Shown here piece after piece: positions 52,071 to 64,000 of a stretch of 64,000 nt of DNA. Under the pieces are notes generated by a model, which saw only the letters and a list, made by a program, of their open reading frames with translations, made no database searches and was not told where the DNA came from. The stretch lies in the NCBI GenBank assembly GCA_030407315.1, contig JALQPE010001717.1, forward strand, positions 62,001 to 126,000, given 5' to 3'. A program made the translations under genes and the position numbers. This DNA is from Asparagopsis taxiformis. Lineage: Eukaryota; Rhodophyta; Florideophyceae; Bonnemaisoniales; Bonnemaisoniaceae. Positions within the stretch are counted from its first letter, which is position 1. Each line of letters begins with the position of its first letter.

Positions 52071-53780
52071 GTCTGTATCAAATTCGCTGTTACAATTGCT
52101 TATATAGGAAATTGTTGATATTTGAATGATTGTATCTCCAGGTTTGAGTTTGGAACCACTAGGATGCTCTTATACTCCTGGAAAAATTCTCGTTCATTTC
52201 CCTATCCCGCCCTGTTCTTTGTTACTGTTACACAGAAGGATCTTTGCACTCCGGTATTCGCTTTCTAGACGTAAGTGAAGTAGTTAATCGAGTTAGTCCG
52301 TTTAGAAACCGTCCCAGAATGTACCAGTGTCCATAGGAATATTTTGCAGTGCATAACTCGTAGGCTGATACCGAAATCACTGCATCAATTCTGTTCCGAA
52401 CCCCAATATTGAAAAGGAATCTCCAGAAACCCCTGAAAGAGTCTGAATTGATTGCAACAACAGCCATGGCTGCGCTGTCAAGCTTTTTCAGAGCCTTACA
52501 ATTATTGGAAAGGTTAAACGGTACACCTCACATGACCTGCCCGAGATGGATTGATCATGACAAGATCAGTGTTTGAATGGTGTTTGGAAACGGAAACAGG
52601 AAACAAAGGGACATCTGTCTTTTTTGGTTCCTGTCACGCCGTCTAAAAGTGAGTTACGGATTAAGGGCACCAGAGGGTTTTGAACTACTTTGGGAAAAAA
52701 TAACTGCTCTCCTGGCAAAAGTTTGCTGAGCATTACAGAAGTCTAGTTTTACTTACTCAAATAAAAGGTATGACAAATATGGCGTCCTGCGCAGCGATTT
52801 CATTACCCCGCACGCTGTGCTAAAACTGCTCGCACTTTTGCGTTGCCAAAGCTCTCTACTGTACGTTGATTGGCTACTGCTTACACTCCAGAAGTACGCG
52901 ATCGCTGGACAGCAACGACTAAACTCAACGTTGGTTAGATCAAGAGACGGTCGCCATTGGACAGCAGCATATCTTGCAGCTGGCGAGATGCATCCGATCA
53001 CGCTACATCTCAATATCGACACGCTAACGAGAAACAGTTTTCAAAAATTTCCAAACCTGACCAGGAGCTTGGCATCATACGCCGCACCCCCTGTGATCAG
53101 TATTGACCAGTTTACGTGTTGAGGTGCTACCGACGAGAGGTACAGTATATTCGAAAGAGCTAGACGGTAGGCTTGGTGCGGATAAGGTCAACAGTTATTC
53201 GTCATGAATTATGCTATTGTTATCATGACTCGTGAGTGACGGGGTCGGCACAGACCGCTCAACGCACTGTAAGGCTGTGTAAGCTGTTCATTATCACCAT
53301 TACAAGAACAGGCCGTTCCTCTGAGGTACGAGTATTGTCTTTGTGCAATGTTACACGTAGATAGCTATAATCAGAGCGACCTATGTGAGATGGCGAGCGC
53401 CAGAATGAGGATGCAAAGCTTTACTTTCATACGACCATGCTTGAGCAACAAATCTCACCGATGCATAACTATCAAACTTGCATCCTGCTACAATTCAACA
53501 GTCTAGCAGCAGCCGTTATGTTGCGCGCTGTGATATTTCTACCGCACATAGATTACTGGTAGCAGATTAATCCAACCATGTGCAGGCTTTCTCACTGTAT
53601 CTACACGTCCTGATTCATTTCATCCAGTGTGTGCTCGCAAGCATGAATAAGAAAACCACAATAGACCTATTCCGTCACAGAGTGCACTCGGTGTCATCTA
53701 AAACCAGAAACGCTCCGCACCTCGCGCAGCAGTCTAATAGCACGTCTGTAACCATGCTACCACGGAATATTTCAGCGCCT
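52071..53780. other. Intergenic, includes right arm of the 46-bp inverted repeat
   Basis: No supported gene. 53110-53780 shows no structure I can identify before the Gypsy 2 LTR begins. Confidence 0.4.
52811..52856 (-). repeat. 46-bp inverted repeat, right arm
   Basis: Reverse complement of 49167-49212 with two mismatches. Confidence 0.6.
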
Positions 53781-54230
53781 TGTAGACTGTCTCAGAGATA
53801 TCCAGTCAAATCGTTGGGCGTTGATTGAATGTGGCAGCGATAATACCAGGTGAATGTAGACTGGTTATCACCAGCAGGTTTAATGTGTATACAAGTTATG
53901 GACTTGTATCTTGGCAAGTTATCACTTGCTTCAGGTTGCAAGAGCTATTGCTCTCTCTCTGATGAGATTGTTCTCCTCTTTGTGCATCCTTCAGCATTGT
54001 CTATCTAATATACTATTCTGTAGTCTAGCTGTTCATCCTTGTCGTTTGTTACTCTGTGGTTCACAGCTAATGTGAGCCATTAATGTATGAACGTGCTAAT
54101 TTGTTCAATTCCTTAATTATTTCAACGTTCATGTTATTGAACGTTTCAGCTTGAAGATAATGTCAGCTTGATTTTCAGCTGAGCTGTACCAAGACATTTC
54201 CACAGTGCTTGAAGTGCTCGAATGTCTACA
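53781..54230 (-). repeat. Gypsy 2 3' LTR (450 bp)
   Basis: It begins TGTAGAC and ends GTCTACA on the plus strand, an inverted-repeat terminus. The first 255 bp match 63746-64000 with few differences (TTTGTG against CTTGTA). The minus strand has ATGGGGCAG just before it as possible polypurine tract. Confidence 0.85.
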
Positions 54231-54259
54231 CTGCCCCATGTTCTATTATGATAGAACAT

Positions 54260-56049
54260 TCAAATAGTCATTTGGGTACTGTTATATGCTTCATTGCAGC
54301 AGGCCTGCTTGGAAATTCTGCTGCCTTCATTGGAAAGATATTCCTTCAGCATGTCTGGTACATCTTCGCTTAGATTAGTTATGGGCTCCCATGTGTTATC
54401 ACACATATCTGGCAGCCCTTCCCATTCCACTCTAATTTGGAATGTATTTCCATCCTTCCGTATGCCCTTGAGGCATTTGATCTCTTCATACTGCTCTTCA
54501 CTGTGTCTTGCATGAGAAATGAGTTGTTGAGATGCTTCTCTTCCGTCCATGTCACTTCTATACAAAACGATCCTTGTTGCATGTACTCGTTCAGTCTGAT
54601 TATCAATCAGACTTGTGACTTCATAAACCAAATGGTTCATTACTCTCGTAATGCGTTTTGGTCCTTGCCATTTAAATGTTAACTTGTGACCTCGATCCTG
54701 TGCTTTACGCACAAGTACGAAATCTCCTCTCTCATAGGATGACTTCACAATGTTTGTTCGCTCATTGTGAGCTCTGATTTGTCGTTTCCTGTTACTTGAT
54801 ATATGTTCTGTAATGATAGAATGCATTGCATCAAGCGACTTCTGTAATCGTTCGATCTCAATTATCTTCTGGCATGCATTGAATGTGATCGGAGTTGTAA
54901 AAGAAACTTCTTTCATGTGGTTGAATGGGGTTATTCTCGAAGGTTTTATACCAGTCATTACTTCGAGGGGTGATCTGAATATTCCGTCCTCCCTTTTTTC
55001 CAAACCTTGGTATGGGGGATTCATTAATAATTTTCTGAACCAATGGTAGCACTGTAGGCCAGTCCTGTGGTGCAAGATGTATTTCAGATAGTAGCGCAGT
55101 TGTAGCTCGTAAGACTTCTCGACAGCATCTCTCTACCGCACCGTTACTCCAAGGACAGTACGCAGTTGTAAACTGATGTCGGATATGTTGACTCTTAGCC
55201 AACTGACTCATTACACTGTTCTTGAAATGAGATCCCTGGTCTGATACCCATATGTCCATACATGTGAATATACTTATCCACTTAGATATATGAATCGTGG
55301 CTGTCTCTGCATCGGCTTTCTTTGCAGTACATAGCCATGTGTAGCATGAAAATCCATCCCTAAGAATCAATACGTATCGCTGTCCATCAATACCTCGCCC
55401 CATGAATAGGTAGTCGAAGTGTAACACTTGATTTGGTCTTGTGGCAATGTCTCTATTGCCTAGTGGTCGCGGTACACGATCACCGTTCAGAGACATAATG
55501 CAATGTATGCATGACTTGACGAACATGGTGCAATCGTCCTTCATTGTTTTCCAATGGTATTGTTCAGATAGTATGCTTAGGGTAGAGCTTATACCTCGAT
55601 GTCCATTGTATCCACAATGCGATATTACTAGTAGCTTCATCTGAAGCTCTATGTCCATCTGTGGTATCCATATCTTCTTTGATATGGTTACCATCTCTTT
55701 TCCGTTACACTCCGCAGCAGGTGGCATTTCTGCTATGTGTCTCTGTTGGGAATGTCTTATAGTTTCGGCAGTTGGCCATACAAAGTCATCTGATAATGGT
55801 GAGTCCACGATGTCACTATGCGCATCGTTCGTTTGCTTGACTGCCTTGATTTTCGAAGACACGTTTTTGTTGCGATATCCGGCAAACCAGCGTGTCATGA
55901 TGTCAGCCATGACATTAGAATGTCCCGGCACATGTTCAATAGTATATTGAAAGCGTGAAAGATACAACGCCCAGCGCTGCACCTTGTTGAAAACATGTCT
56001 TCCCATAGAAGGTTCCATGCTGAGTGGGTTGTATACAAATAGCAAGTTT
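54260..56049 (-). pseudogene. Gypsy 2 3' half of Pol: RNase H end, integrase, chromodomain, frameshifted
   Basis: The first frame (56049 to about 55000) holds the end of RNase H (HVPGHSNVMADIMTRWF), the integrase zinc region (H...H...CIHC) and the core (FDYLFMG, VSDQGSHF, NGAVERCCRE). The reading then moves to another phase near the T6 run at 54994-54999 or the G5 run at 55014-55018, and continues (SPLEVMTGIKPS, ERGDFVLVRKAQDRG) to a chromodomain (IRVEWEGLPDMCDNTWEP) and the stop at 54260. Confidence 0.82.
56045..56049. repeat. Target-site duplication AGTTT (left) of Copia 2
   Basis: Repeated at 60785-60789. Confidence 0.88.
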
Positions 56050-56176
56050 TGTTGAGAAAGAGATTCGTCCTGCCGGACGTTTACTTGATGGCGCGTCGTC
56101 GGCCATGTATATGTTCACGCTTGAGTCTACTGTGAATGTAATTAAATTAATTAAAGTATTAGAGAATTATTTTTCA
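56050..56176 (-). repeat. Copia 2 3' LTR (127 bp)
   Basis: On the plus strand it begins TGTTGAGAAAG and ends TTTTTCA. Confidence 0.88.
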
Positions 56177-56222
56177 GGTGGTAGCAGTTGACACGGTGCG
56201 TAGAGAATATGAGAATTATTTG

Positions 56223-59200
56223 TCAGTCGCCGCGCACCGTGTGTGCTGCGAGGCGAAGTAATGGGAGTTTGTGTGTGAACTGGGCAGGTTTGAGTGACTT
56301 CGTGAGTAGGTCAGCGGGGTTTTGTGTTGTGGATATGTGTGTTGGTGATATGAGGCCGTTCTGAACCTGCTCCCGGAGCCAGTGATACTTAACATCGACA
56401 TGGCGCGATCTAGGCGTGGGGTGTTTGGCCGTTGCAGATGTGATCGCTGCTGTGTTGTCGATGAAAAGGTCGACAGGTGTGTTGTCATGGCCCGGAAGGG
56501 AGGCTAAGAAGCCTACGATTGTTTGAATTAGCTGTGTTGTGTGAAAGGCAGCAGTGTATTCGGCTGCAAACGTAGAAGATGATACGTGCCGCTGTCGTTT
56601 AGATTGCCAGGCCACCGGCGAGCCGTTGTAGAAAATGACGGAACCAGTGGTGGAGCGACGAGTAGAGGGGCATGCTGCGAAGTCAGAGTCGGAATACGCA
56701 GATAGAGTGGAGGTCAAGAGGCTGCTATAGTGTATACCAGTGGTAAGAGTGCCCTTTAGGTAGCGCAGAACACGTAGGCCTGCCTGCCAGTCGTGAGTCG
56801 TTGGTTTATGGGCTGATCGACCTAGATATCCGACAATGAACGCAATGTCTGGTCGAGTTGAACCGGCCAGGTATCGTAGTGACCCAATTAGGGCTTTGTA
56901 GTCGTGGCGTGATGTGTCGAGCGGTTTGGCAGAAGACTGGTTTGGGGAAAGGAGTTCTGATGCGATAGGAGAAGTGAAGGTCTTTGAGTCGCACATTCTG
57001 AATCGTTCGAGGAGGGAAGCTATGTAGCCAGGCTGTGAAATAGTGATTCCACTGTCGTCACGCTCAACTTTCCGACCAATTATGTGCTGAACTTGGCCTA
57101 AGTCTTTGACTTTGTATTTTTCAGAGAGTCGGTCGCGGATATTGTTAGCTAGGGGTATGTGGTTAGTGATAACCAAGAAGTCATCGACTGTTATGACGAG
57201 GAGAACGAATTGGGACTTATCGTCCTCCGAGTGGGTAATGAATGAGCATGGATCGGAGTTCAGTCGTTGGAAGTTGATAGAATGGAGGAAGTCAGCCAGG
57301 CCTTGGGTGAAAATCTTACAGGCTTGTTTGCACCCGTACATGTTTCCCGTCAGATGTGCTACATGATTTGGATACTTGAGTGAGCCGTCGAAACGGGGTG
57401 GTTGGTGGAGGTATATGTTGCGGTCTTCGGTAAATTTTTCGTGCAGAAAGGCGGATTCTAAATCCCAATGTAACACAGTGTAATTGTGTGCTGCTGCAAA
57501 GGCGAGAGCCGCACGGATAGTATCGCGATTCGCCACTGGGCTGGAGAGGTCTGTTGGATCGAAATGTAGACCGGCTACCTGCCGGTCTCCGCGTACTGTA
57601 CAGCGGACTTTTCGGGAGATCGGGGTGCCATTTTCGTCGCGTTTTAATTTTAGCACGGTGGTGAATGGGAGCAGCTGGGTTCCTGGGGGAAGCTGGGATT
57701 TGGGGATGAAGGTCAATGTACCACGCTGTTCCAGAGTGTCCAATTCCTTGTCCCATGCAAGTTGCCATTCAGTGGCATCCGGGGCTTCTCGAGCTGCCTT
57801 GAGTGATTTGGGCTCTGTATATGGCCGAGGGGGGATGATGCTGTTGGTATCGGGAAGGGTACTGACGTTAGCAGTATGAATGGTGCTGACAGGGTCAGTT
57901 GCAGGATTATAGGGATGGAAATCAGCGATTCGGCATCGGGTTACTTTCTGTGTCGATGGATTGTATATGAAGTAGTAATAGTAATCGGAACGACCAATGT
58001 AATGGTGGAGGGCAGCTCGTGGCTGGAGCTTATTTCGCGGCGCAGGGTCGTATACGTATCCAGTCGTACCAAATGGAAGGATGGTGTGGATCTCAGGTTT
58101 GCAATCGAACCATAGTGCAGCAGGAAGCTGTGCCGTTGCGCTATGGGGGGGTGGTTGTATGCGTCAGCTGCAGCTAACGCTGCATAGTCCCAGAGCTCGA
58201 GGGGGAGGCCGGAGGACAGCAGGGTCGTTCGTGCAGTATTCATTATGGTGCGATTGATTCGTTCTGCCAGCGAATTTTCCTGCGGGGTATGGGGAATCGT
58301 AGGGTTTGTAGAAATGTGGTTATCTGAGTAGAACCTATTGAGGACGTGAGTATAGAACTCACGGGCATTGTCGGATGTAAGCTGAGATATGCGATGGGGG
58401 GTAGTGCGATGGACATGGTCGATGTGAGGTTGAATGTTTCTGGCCGCTTCTGATTTTGTCGGAGCACATACTATACGAAGGTATCGGCTCCCCTGGTCAA
58501 GGAAGGTTATGAAATGGAGGTTATTAGAGAGAGAGGGGATAGGCATGGGGCCACATATATCAATGTGTAGGTGAGAGCCGATGGGGTCGGTGCGCGGGTG
58601 GCGATGGAAGGGGGCAGCAGGCATTTTTCCCATCGCGCAACCCGAACATGTAAACTTCGGAGGTGTGCGGAGAAGGGTGTGGGGCAGGTCGTTAACTAAT
58701 TTATGTTTCGCCATATGATGAAGTTTGGCCGGGTGAATGTGGTTTAGCTTGATGTGCCAATGATAATAGTCACGGAGGGTTGACGGAAGTGGGACTCGAA
58801 TTTTCGGAGGGGGGTGACTACGTCTTGCCAGGCGTCGCTTCTGCTTCGCTTTACGCGGTTTTTTGTGGATATTGCTGTGACGGAATGGTGGTGGTTTACA
58901 GAGGGGTGCTCTTGGCAGTCGAGGTGGGTTCGGAGTGGGTAGGTTGCTCTTGCCACGTTTGGGATTTTTAGTACGCTTATCCTTGATGGGGAAGGAGCGA
59001 GCAGCATTGCTGGTGGAAGTGTGAGTAGTGCAGGAAAGTGAATGAGGAGTGGTCTGGTAGAGGCCTTTGGAGGTTTTTGGAACTGTGGCCAGTATGGACT
59101 CAGGTGGGGGAGGGGCAGAGGGTGAAGTGATGTAAGCACAGTCATTTGTGAATATGACGTCATGCGTTTTAGTAAGCTGTCCTACGGAAAGTAGGTTTGT

Positions 59201-60424
59201 GCTTAATGAAGGTGCAACAACAGCAGTATGCTGAGTTAAGGTGCTTTTGTCGGACAAAGATAGGGTGACTGTGTCACGATGGGTTGTTCGAGACGCATGT
59301 CCGTCTGCAGTGACGGTCTTGGATTTGTGCTTTGTCATTCCTGGGAGGGCCCGAGTTAGGTGAGTGGGGTTAGCGCCGGAGTCTAGTATGAAGGTTTGAG
59401 GCTCATGGGCACTTACACTGTCAGACGAGTCGTTTTCAAACTCTTCGCTGAAATGTTGTTGATATGGGTCTGTAGTAACTGCAAGAGCACGAACGGGTTT
59501 GTGAGGCTTCTCTTTCCTTTCGTGGCGGCTAAGAAAGAACTGTCTGGCTCTGCAGTTTTCCGTGGTGTGGTGTGGGCTGCCATGGAATTTGCACCAGGGA
59601 CCTCTGTAGTTTTTCGGTGGTAGTATGTTATTGTCCGGCCGGAATTTTTGTGTGTAGCGTTGTTCTTGTTCGGCTGGGTGTCGCTGACTAGCGGGGGAGC
59701 GGCGGGAGCGGTGGGGGTTTGTGAAAATTCGTGGCGCCAGAGAGGTATGGGAAGCGGGCGAGGCTTGTTGGGCAATGTCAGCCTGTTTGATGATCATAGT
59801 AATTACTTGATCCAAGGAAAGTAGATTTTTAGGGTTGAGATCATTGTGCATAGAGATGGTCTGTAAGAAGACGATCCAAGAAGGGTCATGTTCAAGCCCT
59901 TCCAGGATGAAGCGAATTGTAGTTTGTTCATCTGATATATCTGGATAGTTTGACCTAACCATGAGTTGGCGCAGTTCAGTATGCTGTTGAACATATTCGA
60001 CTGCTGTAGTGCCAGGCTGCCACTTGATTTGATGCGCTTTGCGACGCAGCTGACTTGGGGTATGGGCTGGGTTGGGGGAGGTGAGCTTGAGACGGATCTT
60101 GTCGTACAAAACGTGTAGGGGACCCTGTAGCTCTATGTCCGTGAAGTAGGACAATATCTCCGTTGAGAGAGAAGGTATGATAAGAACTTGTGCTTGAGCA
60201 TGACGGATGAGGTGTGCATCAATTTCTTGTTGCGACTCGGAATGCGGTATAGGTTGGTAAAGGTAATGCATGAGGTCCTGGGTGCGGGCGACGTGTTCAA
60301 CGCTCATACGCCATGCAATGAAATTGACTGTGGTCAAAGTTGGGATTTCAACTGAGTGAAGAGGGGATATGGAAGGGGGCGAAGTATGGGCAGGGACGGC
60401 AGGCTGGGCGGGATTGTTATCCAT
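56223..60424 (-). pseudogene. Copia 2 Gag-Pol with one frameshift
   Basis: From ATG 60424 (MDNN) the frame covers Gag, the zinc knuckle variant (CKFHGSPHHTTENC), protease (LDSGANPTH), integrase zinc (HIKLNHIHP...CSGC) and the core (HIDICGP, TSDNAREF, NSLAERINRT). At the seven-G run 58145-58151 the reading phase changes; the next phase is open through reverse transcriptase (ITVDDFLV) and RNase H (AYSDSDFAAC, SRHVDVKYHW) to 56223. The protein is clearly related to Copia 1 but a distinct family. Confidence 0.88.
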
Positions 60425-60644
60425 TATGGATGAGTAGGTGGTGTCGCCGGATTGGGCACGTCGGAGGTGCAGGCTGGGTGTGGATGTCGCCGGAGTGGGC
60501 ACGTCAGGGGTGCAGGCGTGTTGTGAATGTCGCCGGAGTGGGCACGTCGGGGGTGCAGGCGGGGTGTGAAAGTCAAGCTGATTTCGTTGCTGAAACGGAG
60601 GGCGCGGAAGGGTGGGCTTGAGATCGAGCGCAAATTGTAGCGTC

Positions 60645-60657
60645 TGGGCCGATAACC
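60645..60657 (-). promoter_or_regulatory. Copia 2 primer-binding site of half-tRNA-iMet type
   Basis: Minus strand reads GGTTATCGGCCCA directly after the 5' LTR, one mismatch from the anticodon-arm complement of initiator tRNA-Met. Confidence 0.6.
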
Positions 60658-60784
60658 TGTTGAGAAAGAGATTCGTCCTGCCGGACGTTTACTTGATGGC
60701 GCGTCGTCGGCCATGTATATGTTCACGCTTGAGTCTACTGTGAATGTATTTAAATTAATTAAAGTATTAGAGAATTATTTGTCA
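60658..60784 (-). repeat. Copia 2 5' LTR (127 bp)
   Basis: Matches the 3' LTR except for two bases. Confidence 0.88.
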
Positions 60785-63740
60785 AGTTTCGATGGTCAGT
60801 ATACACATGAGTGCATTTGTTTCCAAATAGAAGGTAATCAAGTCTCTTGAATACTTGATATATGGCATATCCTTCTTTCTCATACGTGGACCAGTGAGTT
60901 TCACTGTCTTTAAAGGCTGCACTTAGAAATGCTAGTGGTTTGTGTTGCTGTGTTTCCACGGGTTTTTGTAATTCGTCATTATCACATTGAGTGACGACTG
61001 CAGCCCAGTGACTGTCTGATGCATCGGTGTATATGCATTTTGGTTTGTCCGGTTCTTGATGGACAAGTTTGACAGAATTCTTTAGGCTGTCTTGTAGTTG
61101 TGTGAATGCAATTTCATGCTGCTGCCCCCAAGACAGGCTAGAGAGTGGCATATTTGCAATAGATCGCCTCGTCCTCTTTCCAGCTTTTTTGTAGGCTTCT
61201 TCCAACACCTTTCGCAGATCACTGATGCGATTAGCGAAGTCTGGTATAGCTTGCGACATCCACTGTAAGCAGTGTATGTATTGTGACAATTCCCCTGCCG
61301 TTTGCGGTTGGGATATTTCTTTAAGACCACTCAGATTATTGGGGTCAAAGTGCATTCCATCTTTGTCTATGATTCGGCCGCACCACCTTACTGAAGTGGT
61401 GAATAAGGTCGATTTGGTTGCTGATACCTTGAGGTTCCTGTCCCTACATATGTGTAGAAACTTCTCCAGTACGTCCATGAGTCCTTGCTCATTCTTATGG
61501 TGAATTATAAAGTCATCCTGCCATGCTTTGACATTGTCTCGTATTTCAACAAAGCATTGCTCAACTCGTGATTGGAAGTTGCAAGCTGATTTCTTTGCAC
61601 CTTGTGGGGTTCGTGTCGGTTTCCATATACCGTCGGGCGTGATAAAACTAAATGCATCCTGGCTGTCTGCATCTAGCGGTAATTGCCAGTATCCAGAACA
61701 GAAATCCAGAGATGCAAAACACTGACTGCCAACAAAGTCTGTGCATTCACTCTCGATGTGTGGCATCGGCCATCCAACTGGAATTGTGGCGGCGTTTACG
61801 GGTCTATAGTCGAAAGTAATACGAAATTTCTTCGACTTTGGTTTGGGTACAAGCAGCGGAGCTGCTGCCCAAGTAGCGTTCTTGTTTTCCATGATATATC
61901 CATATTCATGTGCACGTTTTAGAAATTTTTTCAAGTATTCTCTCTGTTCCGGGCTGTATCGGCGAACCTTGGTTATTACAGCATTTGTCTTCGGCTTGAT
62001 GGCAACTTTCATTGGGTCTACTTTCGCTGGAGGGTCGTTTCCTAAGCGAATCCGGAAAACGTCTCGATAGTCATCGAGTATACTTCGCATTCGTGAGATA
62101 CCTTTTGTGGTCATTCCGTTCGATTCTGATTTCTCAATCATAGTATCAAACGCGCTTCTCACATCTTCTTCCTTGTCTATTCCAATCTCTAGAAAGATTG
62201 ATTCGTCTTCGAAATTGTCTTCCATCTCTCCGTGATCTACATGATAAACTCCATGTTCAGATAGTAGTCGTGCAATGCTGCCGCTTGGAAAGACTTTCTT
62301 AGGCACCAATTGTTCTGCATCGACTTGTCCGCCAAATTTGTCACATGCAGCGGCCAGTATTAGACGGGCATCAATTCCCAATGCTTTGAGTAGATCCCGG
62401 CCAATTAGAGGGTCACTTGCATTACGAGTTGCAACGTACCATGGTACGTTCCTGATGGTAAGTGAAGATGCGTGTCTGACATTCATTCGAATGTCTAGTA
62501 CGGCTTTCCTGTCGCATTCGACAAATACCTTTTTTCCGTCAACGTCTTCACTGACGGCCATTTCAAATTTCATGTTTGAATGAAATCGTTCCACTTTCAT
62601 ATGTGCTCCATTCTCTAATAGCTTAGTGAATAGGTCAGGAGGCATTAGGTTGATACAACTCCCGATGTCAGCACATGCCAACCTCTTCTCATCGTCGGCG
62701 AATACAGTTTCTATCATGTATTCATCCTCTTCCGGCGATTTCCTGATGTGTCGAGTCATTGGTTGTCTATTAGTGCTTGTATCCTTCCGTCTGCTTTCTC
62801 TCCATTCACGCATCATTCGTCCCTTGTCACTCTCTGGAGTGTTTTTGCAATTCCTTAAATAGTGACGCATTGAGCATGAAGGGTTAATGCATTTGGGAAG
62901 TTCCTTGGTTGCACGATCGTTGTTTCGACTTTCGCGTGCCGTTTTAGTTCGTTCTCGGATTGCACGATTATGTCTCGTGTCTGTGTTTTCTGGGTTGTTG
63001 TGTCTAGAGACACATTCTTGTCCTCGCTCTATAATTTCAGCTTGTTCTGCGACGTGGCGAAGAAATTCCTTCCATGACGTTTTTAGACTTGGAATATATT
63101 CGAAGTCATTCTGTATCTGCAGTCGCAACGCTCTGGGGTGTAGGCGTTGTGCAAACAGTTTGGTTGCCATGGTGGTATTCTGTGTCTTGAAAGTACCGTA
63201 TCCAATGTCTTCAAGTTTTCTAGTGAAATCCACTGCGAGTTGGTATACTCTTGGTCTCGCACCTCTGATGTTCATGTTCATTCTGACTGACATGACTGCT
63301 CTGTTGATGGCATTAGAGTCAACAGTCTTAGATAGTTGAGATACGGCCAGTGAATCGATACATTTCTTGATGTTGTCTTCCGTAATGTATCGTAGATCAA
63401 CTCCCGGAGCAATAGAGTCGAAAAATCCAAACTCGTGCATCGATGACAACACAGTAGGGTCAACTGATACACGGTAAGAAGCAGCAGTTATTGAATGCCC
63501 TTCTTTCTTCTTTTGAGCTATAAGCATTTCATATCGATCACGTTCGCGTACGAATTTCACTGCATCACATGGATCGACTGTGTCCAATATGGGGTGAGAT
63601 ATTGTCTCAAACATGGGTGGTGGACACAATTTGCTTTGCCCTGAATGATTGGTTCCACCTTCTGGTACCGTGTTCTGCATGATCCTATCCATCCGCTCAA
63701 AGAATCTTCCTGGACTTTCTCCGGCCGGCTTGAAAGACAT
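60785..63740 (-). pseudogene. Gypsy 2 5' half: Gag, protease, reverse transcriptase, start of RNase H
   Basis: From ATG 63740 the frame is open until Copia 2. A Gag region is followed by a zinc knuckle variant (CINPSCSMRHYLRNC, spacing 4-3-4), a protease-like region with VFADDEKRLACADIGS (where a DTG or DSG would be expected), reverse transcriptase (LDFCSGYWQL, TPQGAKKS, AWQDDFIIH in place of YxDD), and RNase H (YTDASDSHWAA to VYTDHRNL). Gag and Pol are in one frame. The ATG is only 5 bp inside the LTR boundary. Confidence 0.85.
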
Positions 63741-63745
63741 ATATC

Positions 63746-64000
63746 TGTAGACTGTCTCAGAGATATCCAGTCAAATCGTTGGGCGTTGATTGAATGTGGC
63801 AGCGATAATACCAGGTGAATGTAGACTGGTTATCACCAGCAGGTTTAATGTGTATACAAGTTATGGACTTGTATCTTGGCAAGTTATCACTTGCTTCAGG
63901 TTGCAAGAGCTATTGCTCTCTCTCTGATGAGATTGTTCTCCTCCTTGTACATCCTTCAGCATTGTCTATCTAATATACTATTCTGTAGTCTAGCTGTTCA
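63746..64000 (-). repeat. Gypsy 2 5' LTR, truncated by window edge
   Basis: 255 of about 450 bp visible, matching 53781 onwards. Confidence 0.88.

Larger units (their letters stand above)
56050..60784 (-). mobile_element. Copia retrotransposon 2, nested in Gypsy 2
   Basis: 127-bp LTRs at 56050-56176 and 60658-60784 (two differences seen), with AGTTT duplications. Coding is on the minus strand with one frameshift. It lies exactly in the RNase H region of Gypsy 2, whose frame is continuous if one duplication copy is kept. Confidence 0.9.
53781..64000 (-). mobile_element. Gypsy retrotransposon 2 (chromodomain type), split by Copia 2, right end outside window
   Basis: Minus-strand element. Its 3' LTR is 53781-54230 and its 5' LTR starts at 63746 and runs off the window. 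Coding is interrupted by Copia 2 at 56050-60784 and by a frameshift near 54994-55018. The flank left of 53781 is CGCCT; the matching right flank cannot be seen. Confidence 0.88.

Noticed and set aside
49285..52680. Alternative Harbinger ends near 49288 (GTGGTCCCGTTA) and 52670
   Set aside because: Only about ten of fourteen bases match and the flanking triplets differ.
52817..53122. 101-codon plus-strand frame
   Set aside because: Starts at GTG inside the inverted repeat; no recognisable features.

Overview
The window is nuclear DNA of a photosynthetic eukaryote. Genes are mostly single-exon, TATA boxes and AATAAA signals can be seen, one GT-AG intron is inferred, one gene encodes a probable plastid protein of the DUF1995 family, and LTR and DNA transposons are abundant. 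A florideophyte red alga such as Chondrus crispus fits best, but that is inference; no rRNA or organelle marker is present.

Layout. 1-2.7 kb: the 3' end of a spliced gene, convergent with an orphan nuclear-type protein gene. 3.6-6.1 kb: a very GC- and CpG-rich 809-codon frame broken by one TGA. 6.1-7.1 kb: tandem repeats. 7.6-11.2 kb: a duplicated cassette with two secreted Cys-conserved paralogues, one of which has become histidine-rich. 11.3-14.4 kb: a multipass membrane protein, a TIMP/netrin-like secreted protein and the DUF1995 protein, all on the minus strand.

15.6-48.8 kb is the most interesting part: three members of an NLR-like family with the order MGNS N-terminus, NB-ARC, WD40 repeats, C-terminal TIR. 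Copy A (15632-19963, minus) is intact. Copy B (21.45-25.74 kb, plus, head to head with A) is a pseudogene whose NB-ARC and WD40 core is still open. Copy C (48777 down to 26498, minus) is cut into four pieces by three separate transposons: a Mutator-like element with 1,245-bp terminal inverted repeats, a Copia element and a Gypsy element. Each insertion has target-site duplications, and the four pieces minus one duplication copy at each site total 4,398 nt, an exact multiple of three.

49-64 kb is mostly transposons: a PIF/Harbinger-like pair (transposase with one nonsense codon, plus a Myb/SANT-like partner), then a minus-strand chromodomain Gypsy element running off the right edge and split inside its RNase H by a second Copia element. 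Both Copia elements carry a primer-binding site resembling the half-tRNA-iMet type known from Drosophila copia and Ty5.

How the parts relate: the NLR-like proteins could work as membrane-anchored sensors (WD40) with a nucleotide switch (NB-ARC) and a TIR effector, and the locus is a repeated transposon target. No function has been shown; this is read from sequence only.
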